Of a stretch of DNA of 18,739 nt, positions 1 to 7,525 are shown in pieces. The position numbers were made by a program, and so were the translations under genes. Within the stretch, counting starts at the first letter, position 1; every line of letters starts with the position of its first letter. This DNA comes from an uncultured Flavobacteriales bacterium (GTDB lineage Bacteria; Bacteroidota; Bacteroidia; Flavobacteriales; Schleiferiaceae): assembly GCA_903821715.1 (NCBI GenBank), contig CAIJMB010000064.1, positions 1-18,739 on the forward strand, given 5' to 3'. Under the pieces are notes generated by a model, which worked only from the letters and a program-made list of their open reading frames with translations, did not search any database and was not told the origin of the DNA.

Positions 1-14
1 ACTGCTGTCGGGGT

Positions 15-22
15 TAACTTCG
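15..22 (+). promoter_or_regulatory. Possible weak -7 promoter box for trpS
   Basis: TAACTTCG matches the Bacteroidota -7 consensus TAnnTTTG at all but one fixed base (C for T) and ends 4 nt before the trpS ATG. If used, the transcript would start at or next to the start codon. The window begins 14 nt upstream, so no -33 element can be examined. Weak evidence. Confidence 0.25.
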
Positions 23-26
23 CAGT

Positions 27-1001
27 ATGGCACGCATCCTCACCGGAATCCAAAGCAGCGGACGCCAGCACCTCGGAAATGTGCTGGGCGCCATCCTTCC
101 CGCCATTGAATTGGCCAAGGATCCGTCCAACGAGTCCTTCTTATTTATAGCGGACCTTCACTCACTGACCACGGTCAAAGACCCTGAGGCGCGCAAGGCG
201 AACCTCCTTGCCACCGCTGCGGCCTGGTTGGCATGCGGACTGGATCCGCAGCGCACCGTCTTTTATGCGCAAAGCGATTTGCCCGAGTGCACCGAGCTCA
301 CGTGGTACCTCAACTGCTTTACCCCCTACCCGATGCTGGCCAACGCGCACAGCTTTAAGGACAAGTCCGACCGCCTCAGCGACGTCAACGCCGGACTCTT
401 TGATTATCCGGTTCTGATGGCCTCTGACATCTTACTATACGATGCGCACCTGGTTCCGGTGGGCAAGGACCAGCGCCAGCACCTCGAAATCACCCGCGAC
501 ATCGCTGAGACGTTTCACCGCATCACGGGCCACGAAGTGTTTGTGCTTCCCGAGGCTCGCATTCAAGAGTCGGTGATGACGATTCCCGGAACCGATGGCC
601 AAAAAATGTCCAAGTCCTACGGAAACGTCATTGACATCTTCTTGCCCGAAAAAGAACTGAAGAAGCAAATCATGGGCATTGTCACCGACTCTACGGCTCT
701 CGAGGACCCCAAGGACCCCTCGACCTGCAACGTTGTGACGCTCTACCGCCTCATTGCCAGCCCCGAGCAGGTTGCCGAGATGGAGTCGGCGTACCGTGCC
801 GGCGGCTACGGCTACGGCCACGCCAAGACGGCACTTCTTCACGCCATTTTGGAGCGCTTCGCGGGACCCCGCGCCGAGTTTGACCGCCTGATGGCTGACC
901 CCGACGCGGTGCACCAGGTGCTTCGTTCTGGAGCCGCCAAGGCTCGCCCAGTGGCCCAGGCCACCCTGAAGCGGGTGCGCGAGGCGTTGGGATTTGCGTG
1001 A
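27..1001 (+). CDS. trpS: Tryptophan--tRNA ligase
   Basis: Cytoplasmic class I aminoacyl-tRNA synthetase that activates tryptophan with ATP and loads it on tRNA-Trp. The 324-residue product is close to the usual bacterial length of about 330. It has the HIGH-type signature HLGN at residues 15-18, the family motif GKDQRQH at 146-152, and a perfect KMSKS loop at 193-197 within GQKMSKSYGN. The ATG at 27 is chosen because the protein begins directly with the Rossmann-fold strand (ARILTGIQSSG), as TrpS proteins do; no Shine-Dalgarno sequence is visible. It is complete, with its stop at 999-1001. The gene converges on dxs, and a repeat-rich gap follows immediately after the stop. The identification is secure. 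Confidence 0.97.
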   Translation: MARILTGIQSSGRQHLGNVLGAILPAIELAKDPSNESFLFIADLHSLTTVKDPEARKANLLATAAAWLACGLDPQRTVFYAQSDLPECTELTWYLNCFTPYPMLANAHSFKDKSDRLSDVNAGLFDYPVLMASDILLYDAHLVPVGKDQRQHLEITRDIAETFHRITGHEVFVLPEARIQESVMTIPGTDGQKMSKSYGNVIDIFLPEKELKKQIMGIVTDSTALEDPKDPSTCNVVTLYRLIASPEQVAEMESAYRAGGYGYGHAKTALLHAILERFAGPRAEFDRLMADPDAVHQVLRSGAAKARPVAQATLKRVREALGFA

Positions 1002-1009
1002 ACGAGCGA

Positions 1010-1199
1010 GTTGCTGGTTTCTAGTGAAGTTACTGTGTGTGAGCTGTATCCGTGTTTTGGGAACACACACAAAAAGTAAAATCCGGTTATAACCTGATAA
1101 CGGGTTCGGTTTGTTTCTAGTTCCTAGCTTCTGGTCTGTGGCGGTGCGGCACAAGCAACTAGTAACCAGTGGCTAACGAGCTAACCTTGCCAACGAGCT
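1010..1199. repeat. Mosaic intergenic repeat, copy 1 (trpS/dxs gap)
   Basis: This non-coding gap between two convergent genes shares three blocks with the gap at 16743-17074: a 13-bp block at 1010-1022 (also 16954-16966), a 24-bp block at 1071-1094 (also 16883-16906), and the 20-bp block AACGAGCTAACCTTGCCAAC at 1175-1194 (also 17043-17062). The first block lies before the 24-bp core here but after it in the other copy, so the elements are mosaics rather than simple duplicates. The stretch 1173-1199 is itself built of CTAACGAG/CCAACGAG-like units. No coding potential is evident. Confidence 0.75.
1071..1104 (-). terminator. Probable Rho-independent terminator of dxs
   Basis: On the minus strand a stem forms between 1104-1097 and 1090-1083 (7 of 8 pairs, 6-nt loop) and is followed by the T-rich run ATTTTACTTTTT. 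It lies about 110 nt past the dxs stop codon. The T-rich part and half of the stem are identical to the copy at 16883-16908 downstream of the ABC ATPase gene, which supports a shared function. The stem is modest, so efficiency is uncertain. Confidence 0.5.
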
Positions 1200-1212
1200 G
1201 TTGCGAAGCATC

Positions 1213-2802
1213 CTAGCGCTGAGCATCCTTGATTTGGGTTTCCCGCGGAGCATGGTCCATAAAACGGTCCCGGTAGCCGTGGCGATGCAGTGCGATGTGG
1301 CTGTAGCCGTGTTCGAGGAGCCAGGTTCCGAGGGCTTGGCCCACGCCGTTGATGGCCTGAGCGTCTTCCCAGACGTGCCAGGTGTGGTGGTTGCGGGCGA
1401 AGTAGTGCAGCGAGTTGGGGTCGATGGGCTTGGCGCGGCGCAGGTCGATGACGCTGTGGCTGGGCGCGGCCGCTTCGAGGGCTTGGCTCAGGGCGGTTCC
1501 GAGGGCGAAGTGGGCGACGCCGGTTCCGGACTGCATCCAATCCATTCCGCCGCGGCGCTGCAGGGGGGCGGGGTAGTGCGGAACCTTGCCCTTCGGGTAG
1601 CGAATGATGGACGGCCCGCCGTAGGCTAGGGCTTCTTCGAGGGCTTCGCGCAGGGCGGCTCCGTCGCGCGGAGCCCAAATTGCCGTATGCGGGACTGCGC
1701 GGAACATCGCCAGGTCAAAGACTCCGTGGTGGGTGGCGCCGTCTTCGCCGACCATTCCGGCGCGGTCGAGGCACAGAATCACGGGCAACTTCTGTAGGGC
1801 CACGTCGTGGATCCACTGGTCGAGGGCGCGCTGTGAAAAGGTCGAGTAGAGGTTGATCACGGGGCGGAGGCCGGCGGCGGCCATGGCCGCCGCGGCCGTC
1901 AGGCAGTGGGGCTCAGCGATGCCCACGTCGTGCACCCGGTCGGGGAACTGGGCGCGCACCACGTCAAGGCTGCATCCCGGAGCCATAGCCGCCGTGAGCG
2001 CGTGGATGCGGGTGTCGCTGGCGGCGAGCGAAGCGAGGGCCGCCGCAAAATGCGACTGAAAGTGGTCGGGTCCGGGGGCGGTTTCGTCGAGGCCAAGCGA
2101 TCCCACCGAGGGGCGGCGGGTGCGCACGTGAAGCACGCGCGGGCCGCGGAGCGCCAGCGCGCGCTCCAGGGCGCCCACCACGGCGGGCACGTCGTGACCG
2201 TCCACATCGCCGTCGACCCAGGCCCAGCCGAGGGATTCTACCAGGCCGCGGTAGGCATCCGGCCCGCCGCGGTGCAGGGCGCCGACGTTTTCTTCGATGG
2301 CCATTCCGTTGTCGTTGATGACCAGCAGCACGTCGGCGCCCCACCCGCCTCCGTCGTTGAGGGCTTCAAACAGCATTCCGCCGGTCATGGCTCCGTCGCC
2401 GACCACCGCTACGCGGTGGCGCTGGGTTCCGAGGGCCCGATCGGCGCGGGCAAAGCCCACGGCCGCCGATAGCGCGGTACTCGAGTGGCCCACGCCCCAG
2501 GCATCAAAGGGAGACTCGCTCCGGCGCGGGAATCCGCTTGGCCCTCCGGCGGTGCGGTTGGCCGCAAACTCGTCGGCACGGCCGGTGAGCACCTTGTGGA
2601 TGTAGGCCTGGTGGCCAACGTCCCAAATCAGAACGTCGTTTGGAGTGTCCAGCACCCCGTGAAGTGCAACTGTAAGCTCGGCAACCCCAAAGCTCGAGGC
2701 AATGTGCCCCGCTTTGTCGCGGGTGCTCGTTAGGACGTGCTGCTTGGCCGCTTCGACCACTTCGGTCCAGCGGGCTACGGGCCAGCTGCGCCACTCATTC
2801 AT
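1213..2802 (-). CDS. dxs: 1-deoxy-D-xylulose-5-phosphate synthase, short form
   Basis: Cytoplasmic thiamine-diphosphate enzyme that condenses pyruvate and glyceraldehyde 3-phosphate, the first step of the MEP isoprenoid pathway. From the ATG at 2802 the product has 529 residues. Visible signatures include AGHIASSFG (31-39, catalytic-type His33), DVGHQAY (61-67), SGFPRRSESP (89-98), the ThDP motif GDGAMT (135-140) with NDN (163-165), IAEPH (295-299, general-base-type Glu297), DRAGMVG (346-352), THHG (357-360) and RYPKG (401-405). E. coli Dxs has about 620 residues; much of the difference is the linker after GAL (174-176), cut to about 25 residues before DGHD (201-204). An in-frame ATG at 2859 would add 19 residues, but the likely promoter lies inside that extension. 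GC content is visibly higher than in the neighbouring RND gene. Dxs identity is firm; full activity is inferred from retained residues. Confidence 0.93.
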   Translation of the reverse strand: MNEWRSWPVARWTEVVEAAKQHVLTSTRDKAGHIASSFGVAELTVALHGVLDTPNDVLIWDVGHQAYIHKVLTGRADEFAANRTAGGPSGFPRRSESPFDAWGVGHSSTALSAAVGFARADRALGTQRHRVAVVGDGAMTGGMLFEALNDGGGWGADVLLVINDNGMAIEENVGALHRGGPDAYRGLVESLGWAWVDGDVDGHDVPAVVGALERALALRGPRVLHVRTRRPSVGSLGLDETAPGPDHFQSHFAAALASLAASDTRIHALTAAMAPGCSLDVVRAQFPDRVHDVGIAEPHCLTAAAAMAAAGLRPVINLYSTFSQRALDQWIHDVALQKLPVILCLDRAGMVGEDGATHHGVFDLAMFRAVPHTAIWAPRDGAALREALEEALAYGGPSIIRYPKGKVPHYPAPLQRRGGMDWMQSGTGVAHFALGTALSQALEAAAPSHSVIDLRRAKPIDPNSLHYFARNHHTWHVWEDAQAINGVGQALGTWLLEHGYSHIALHRHGYRDRFMDHAPRETQIKDAQR

Positions 2803-2818
2803 CAAGGGGATCACGCCA

Positions 2819-2826
2819 CAAAAGTA
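2819..2826 (-). promoter_or_regulatory. -7 promoter box for dxs
   Basis: The minus-strand sequence TACTTTTG fits TAnnTTTG exactly and ends 16 nt upstream of the ATG at 2802, predicting a leader of about 10 nt. It also forms the T-rich tail of the hairpin at 2828-2851. No TTG/TTTG -33 element is visible at the usual 17-23 nt spacing, because the hairpin occupies that position. The 10-mer CGTACTTTTG also occurs in front of tetR. Confidence 0.5.
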
Positions 2827-2851
2827 CGGAAGCGGCCCGTGGGCCGCTTCC
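2820..2851 (-). terminator. Hairpin terminator after the RND efflux operon
   Basis: A perfect inverted repeat, GGAAGCGGCCC / GGGCCGCTTCC with a 2-nt centre (2828-2851), is followed on the minus strand by GTACTTTTG. It lies about 45 nt past the RND pump stop codon. The T run is only four bases and is shared with the dxs -7 box, so the element may end efflux transcripts and start dxs transcripts at the same point. Confidence 0.6.
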
Positions 2852-2896
2852 GCATTCATAACTAAAACCTTGAGCCTTCTGCCAACCAGCTATAGG

Positions 2897-5800
2897 TTAA
2901 CTGGCCACCTTGCGGTAGTACCGTCGTGAACGGCTGCGCTCGGTTAAGAAGAGCAATACAGGCATGATCACCAACGTCAGGAAGGTCGCAAACGTCAATC
3001 CAAAGATGACGGTCCACGAAATTGGCCCCCAGAACGCTACGGTGTCACCGCCAAAGTAGATATTAGGGTTGTTTTCTGAGACCAGCGTAAAGAAATCGAG
3101 GTTCATTCCAGTTGCAAGCGGAATCAATCCAAGTACAGTGGTAATCGCCGTCAGAAGTACGGGTCGAAGTCGAGTTTTTCCGGCCTCAGAGAGGAGCGGG
3201 GCTAGTTCGGATTCCGGCAGCGGGATTTCATTGTCGATTCCGAGGTCAGCCTTACGACGTTCAATGAGTTGGCTTCCGTAGTCTGCCAAAACGATGGCAT
3301 TGTTCACCACGACCCCAGCTAATGAAATGATTCCGATCATTGTCATGATCACTACAAAGTCCATTCTGAAGATGAGTAGGCCTAAGAAAACCCCAATAAA
3401 CGACAATACCACCGTTGTCATAATGAGGAATGGGATGCGCGCTGAGTTAAACTGGCCTACAATGATCAAGAAGATCAAGAACACGGCAATCAAGAGCGCT
3501 TTAGATAGGAATCCAAGTTCCTTGGCTTGTTCTTCTTGCTGCCCCGTGAACGACATGCTCACCCCTTTAGGGAGCTCATAGTTGTTCAGAACTTGCTTCA
3601 TCTCAGCTACAATTGCGTTGGCGTTGGCGCCCTCTTCGATGCCTGAGTAAACTGTGATCACACGGTTGAGGTCGTTACGCTTTACTGCGGTAAAAGTTGC
3701 CGTTTTGGTCGGAACCGCCACGGTACTAATTGGAACCTGCTTGATCCGTCCCGAACCTTGGTCTCGGAATGTGATCTTTTGGTTCATGAGGCTTTCGATG
3801 TTGTAGCGGAACTCGTCGGCAAAGCGAAGGTTGATGGGGTAATCATCTTCTTCGTCCTTATAGCGACTTATTTCTTTGCCGAACAGTGCGGTGCGCAAAG
3901 CATCACCGATCTGGCCCGTGCTCACGCCGAGGCTGCGTGCTTTGGCGCGGTCCACGGTGATGGGCAGCTCGGGCTTGTCTCCAGCGACGTCCAATTTGAG
4001 CTCGTCGTAGCCTTTGACGCGCGAATTGAGCAGGGTACTGCGCACATCTTCGGCTACTGCAAGTAGTTCATCGTAGTCATTACCCGACAGCTCGATGTTG
4101 ATCGGGGCACCTTGAGGTGGACCATTTTGGTCCTTTTCAACAGCAATCAGCACTCCAGGAATCGCCGAAATGTTTTCACGAAGAAGGTTGAGCACTTCGG
4201 CGCTCGCGACTCGGTTGCCATCTTGGTCTTCGCGGTATTTCGTTTCGCGGAATGCGACCACCACTTTGGCTTTGTTGGGCGTAGCTACATTGGAAGGTCC
4301 TTCGCGCGGATCGCTGGTGCCCTTGCCTACCTGTGCAATGACCGACTCAACCATGAAGTTGTAGGGCTGTCCGTCAACGTCGTATTCGTACTTCTTGACA
4401 AGCTCAAGAATTTGATCCTCAATTTCTTGGGTGATCTTGTTGGTTTCTTCAATGTCCGTTCCCACGGGCATTTCGATGTAAATGTTCGCGAGGTTAGGCT
4501 GGTTGTCAGGGAAGAATACCACTTTAGGCGGAATAATTCCCATAAGCACAAAACTCAATACAAAGAGACCGACGGTCGACCAGAGGGTCTTCGATGCGTT
4601 ATTCTTTGAAAGCACCCAAGCTACTTGACGTTCGTACCAAGCTTCGAGCTTGGGTAGTCCATTCGCCATGAAGTTGTTAGTCCACGGCTCGATTGCCCAG
4701 ATATAGATCAATGTGAGCAGTCCGGGCCAAAACAGCAGATTGCCAAATGTGGTTAGTCCAGCCGCGAGGTTCAAAATCAATCCAAGCACGGTTAGGGCAG
4801 ACCCGATTTTGGTCCATTTGGGACGATTGACTACGTCGGCTTCCATTTTCATGTAGCGCGCGGCGAGTGCAGGATTAATTACCAGTGCGACGAAGAGTGA
4901 GGAACTCAGAACCACAATCAAGGTTAGTGGTAGGAACTTCATGAATTCACCAATAAGTCCTGGCCACAATGCAAGTGGAATAAATGCAGCCAAGGTGGTG
5001 GCGGTGGACGAAATGATGGGCATGGCAACTTCGCCAGAACCTAAACGTGAAGATTCGTCGGCTGAGTAGCCCAAAGTGCGGAATCGGTAGATATTCTCCA
5101 CAATTACAATTCCATTATCCACGAGCATTCCCAGCGCGAGTACGAGACCGAACAGCACCATAAAATTCAGCGTAACACCCATGCTGTTGAGAATCAAGAA
5201 GCTCAGCAGCATCGACAGCGGAATCGCAATACCCACAAAAAGTGCGTTGCGAAGACCCAAGAAAAAAGTCAATACTAGTACCACGAGAATAACCCCAAAA
5301 ATGATTGAGTTTTCGAGCTCGCCTACTTGGTTCTTTGTTCGATTTGACTGGTCGTTCGTGATCGAAATCAAGAGGTTTTTCGGGAAGTACGTCTCTTTGG
5401 CGTCAGCAACTACTTGGTTGATCGCTGCAGAAACCTCAATGAGGTTTTCACCTGAACGCTTTTTGACGTCCAATGAAACGACGGGGCTCTTGAATTGTCG
5501 CGCATAGCTTTCGCGTTCGACGGATGTGAACTGCACTGTAGCGATGTCGCGCAGGTATACGATGGCGCCCTTTTCTTGCTTGACAATGATGTTTTCAATG
5601 TCTTGAATCGATTCGAATTCACCGAGAACTCGAATGTTGCGTCGGTAGCCATCTACAAGGAGGTCTCCGCCTGAAACCGACATGTTTTCGTACTTTATCG
5701 CGTCGGCAATTCCGTTGAAGCTTATATCTAAATCTTCCATTTTCTGAAGATCTACGGCAATGCGCACTTCCTTGTCGTCAATTCCGCGAACGTCAACGGA

Positions 5801-6352
5801 GGCAATCGTTGGAATATCCTCAATTTGCTCTTCGAGGTACTTGGCATAATCTTCAAGCTGGTCGGCCGTAAATTCTCCCGATATGTTGATGTTCATAATC
5901 GGCTGAAGCTCGGCGATATTCAATTCAAAGATGTTGGGATCTGCAGGCAGATCCTTGGGGAAGTCGGGCGAAGCCTGAACAGCGTCTACCTTGTCTTTCA
6001 CCTTGCGCAGCGCCTCGTCAACACCTACACGGAAGTCGAATTTCACCTCGATAGAGGAAAATCCTTGAATTGAAGTAGACTTGATTTTGTCGACGCCGCT
6101 TATGGTATTCAGCTGTTTTTCAAGTGGACGAGTAACTAGGCGCTCCATATCCACCGGTGAATTGCCTGGATATACAGTGCCGATGTAGATCGTGGGCTGG
6201 GCCACTTCAGGGAAACTTTCAGCCGGCATGGCACGGTATGCCATAAGACCAGCGACGGCAATGATTACCGTGAGGACACTAACCGTAATTCGGTTGCTTA
6301 CCGCCCATTCCACGAGTGGAAAGCGGCGAAAAAGCGAGTTTTGTTCAGACAT
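2897..6352 (-). CDS. RND-family efflux pump permease (AcrB/HAE1-like)
   Basis: Inner-membrane proton-driven pump of a tripartite efflux complex, 1151 residues against about 1050 for E. coli AcrB. After a short cytoplasmic start comes TM1 (about 22-40). A periplasmic porter domain follows, then TM2-TM6 from about 347 to 497. The TM4 motif GMLVDNGIVIVENIYR (408-423) places Asp412 and Asn413 where AcrB has Asp407 and Asp408, so one half of the relay pair is Asn. An extra stretch at about 517-555 carries one or two additional hydrophobic segments before the second half. The TM10 region reads VVVNNAIVLADY, with Asn where AcrB has its relay Lys. The gene lies 24 nt downstream of the adaptor gene and is last in the operon. 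Substrates cannot be told from sequence; drugs, bile-like compounds or lipids are all possible. Confidence 0.93.
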   Translation of the reverse strand: MSEQNSLFRRFPLVEWAVSNRITVSVLTVIIAVAGLMAYRAMPAESFPEVAQPTIYIGTVYPGNSPVDMERLVTRPLEKQLNTISGVDKIKSTSIQGFSSIEVKFDFRVGVDEALRKVKDKVDAVQASPDFPKDLPADPNIFELNIAELQPIMNINISGEFTADQLEDYAKYLEEQIEDIPTIASVDVRGIDDKEVRIAVDLQKMEDLDISFNGIADAIKYENMSVSGGDLLVDGYRRNIRVLGEFESIQDIENIIVKQEKGAIVYLRDIATVQFTSVERESYARQFKSPVVSLDVKKRSGENLIEVSAAINQVVADAKETYFPKNLLISITNDQSNRTKNQVGELENSIIFGVILVVLVLTFFLGLRNALFVGIAIPLSMLLSFLILNSMGVTLNFMVLFGLVLALGMLVDNGIVIVENIYRFRTLGYSADESSRLGSGEVAMPIISSTATTLAAFIPLALWPGLIGEFMKFLPLTLIVVLSSSLFVALVINPALAARYMKMEADVVNRPKWTKIGSALTVLGLILNLAAGLTTFGNLLFWPGLLTLIYIWAIEPWTNNFMANGLPKLEAWYERQVAWVLSKNNASKTLWSTVGLFVLSFVLMGIIPPKVVFFPDNQPNLANIYIEMPVGTDIEETNKITQEIEDQILELVKKYEYDVDGQPYNFMVESVIAQVGKGTSDPREGPSNVATPNKAKVVVAFRETKYREDQDGNRVASAEVLNLLRENISAIPGVLIAVEKDQNGPPQGAPINIELSGNDYDELLAVAEDVRSTLLNSRVKGYDELKLDVAGDKPELPITVDRAKARSLGVSTGQIGDALRTALFGKEISRYKDEEDDYPINLRFADEFRYNIESLMNQKITFRDQGSGRIKQVPISTVAVPTKTATFTAVKRNDLNRVITVYSGIEEGANANAIVAEMKQVLNNYELPKGVSMSFTGQQEEQAKELGFLSKALLIAVFLIFLIIVGQFNSARIPFLIMTTVVLSFIGVFLGLLIFRMDFVVIMTMIGIISLAGVVVNNAIVLADYGSQLIERRKADLGIDNEIPLPESELAPLLSEAGKTRLRPVLLTAITTVLGLIPLATGMNLDFFTLVSENNPNIYFGGDTVAFWGPISWTVIFGLTFATFLTLVIMPVLLFLTERSRSRRYYRKVAS

Positions 6353-6376
6353 GATCGTGCGCTTCTATTGCAAGTT

Positions 6377-7522
6377 TTATTCGTTCACCGATTTCACCGT
6401 TTCACCGGTTTGGACACTGCGGATTCCGCGGTCAATCACCTGCTCTCCGACCTTAAGGCCGCCACGCACTTCAGTGGCGTCATTATTTGAAACCCCTAAA
6501 GTGAGTTCACGGCGTTCTACTTTGCCTAATCCTTTCTGAGCCGGAACAAACACATATGTGTAACTAGCGCCTTTTGTATCTTGAAGAATCAAGCGGTTTG
6601 GAAGTGTCAGTACGCCCGTGGATTCGTAATCAACCACCTGAGCACTCGCCATCATGTTGGGCTTGAATTGGCCATTGGACGGCAAATTCACGTTGACTTT
6701 AAACGTGCGGCTGTCAGGATTGATAAAGTCACCCACCTGACTGATGCTCGCAGAGGTTTTTACGCCAATCGAGTTAAAGTCGAGAGAAATTTTTTGACCC
6801 ACCTTGAGGCGTGTAATGTAGGTCTCGGGAACGTCGAGTTCAAGGCGCAAACCACCGCTGCTGATAAGTCGGGCCATGGGCATTCCTGGAGCAGCATATT
6901 CACCAGGCTTGGCAAACAGTTCGTCGATGCTTCCGGCAAATGGGGCGCGAATGCTCGACATAGCTGCTTGCTTCTGTGTTGTGGTCAGACGCTTTTGTAA
7001 ACCTTCGAGTTGCGTTTTGGCTTGCAGAAACTGCACTTCACTTCCGATACCTTGATCCCAAAGACGCTTTTGCTTATCGAAAAGAGTTTGAGCCAAGTCA
7101 AGTTGCGTTTTGATTTCGGCTAGGCTCGATTGAATGACGCTATTATCCAATTCGATTAGCACCTGTCCTGCGCTCACTTTTTGACCGCTGCGAACAAGTA
7201 CGCGCTGAATGCGACCGGCACTTTCAGGAAGCAGGGTCACACTTTGGTCAGATTTTACTGTACCGTATACGTTAAAGTCGTGCTGAAACTGGCTTGAACC
7301 GGCCTCAAGCAGAGTTACGGTGTTCCATTGGGCGGAACTGTCCAGTACCGCAAGCTGCAGATCGATTTCAGAGAGTTCGCTTTCAGCTTTGGCGATTACT
7401 GCGGCAAGAGAGTCGCGTCGTGCGGTCAGCGCTGCGGCATCGCCTTGCGCGGAGTCCTTCGATGTGCATGATGCCCAAACTGCGGCGGCAGATACGGCAA
7501 TGAGGAGGTGGATCTTCTTCAT
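6377..7522 (-). CDS. RND efflux periplasmic adaptor lipoprotein (AcrA/MexA-like)
   Basis: Membrane-fusion protein linking the RND pump to the outer-membrane channel, 381 residues. A lipoprotein signal ends in VWASC with the modified cysteine at residue 19; Trp at -3 is unusual for a lipobox. Residues about 28-63 form a heptad-like helical stretch. The biotinyl-lipoyl-like half-motif around 85-127 (SAGRIQRVLVRSGQKVSAGQ) is followed by an alpha-helical hairpin (about 128-188) and the second lipoyl half (191-220, IRAPFAGSIDELFAKPGEYA). Beta-barrel and membrane-proximal domains follow. The start lies 3 nt after the TolC-like stop, so translation is probably coupled. The helical hairpin is short, as in many Bacteroidota adaptors. 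Confidence 0.92.
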   Translation of the reverse strand: MKKIHLLIAVSAAAVWASCTSKDSAQGDAAALTARRDSLAAVIAKAESELSEIDLQLAVLDSSAQWNTVTLLEAGSSQFQHDFNVYGTVKSDQSVTLLPESAGRIQRVLVRSGQKVSAGQVLIELDNSVIQSSLAEIKTQLDLAQTLFDKQKRLWDQGIGSEVQFLQAKTQLEGLQKRLTTTQKQAAMSSIRAPFAGSIDELFAKPGEYAAPGMPMARLISSGGLRLELDVPETYITRLKVGQKISLDFNSIGVKTSASISQVGDFINPDSRTFKVNVNLPSNGQFKPNMMASAQVVDYESTGVLTLPNRLILQDTKGASYTYVFVPAQKGLGKVERRELTLGVSNNDATEVRGGLKVGEQVIDRGIRSVQTGETVKSVNE

Positions 7523-7525
7523 GAT

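Noticed and set aside
1034..1071. TGTGTGTG/CACACACA inverted repeat as a trpS terminator
   Set aside because: The 22-nt loop is large, the arms are simple repeats, and the stem is followed by A residues, not T, on the plus strand.
435..1154. 239-codon open frame on the minus strand opposite trpS and across the gap
   Set aside because: It lies antisense to the fully recognised trpS and reads through the intergenic repeat; its peptide NPLSGYNRILLF comes from the repeat core and recurs in the frame at 16820-17017 for that reason.
2803..2859. 19-residue N-terminal extension of Dxs from ATG 2859
   Set aside because: This stretch contains the terminator hairpin and the -7 box TACTTTTG, and the extension does not resemble a Dxs N-terminus.
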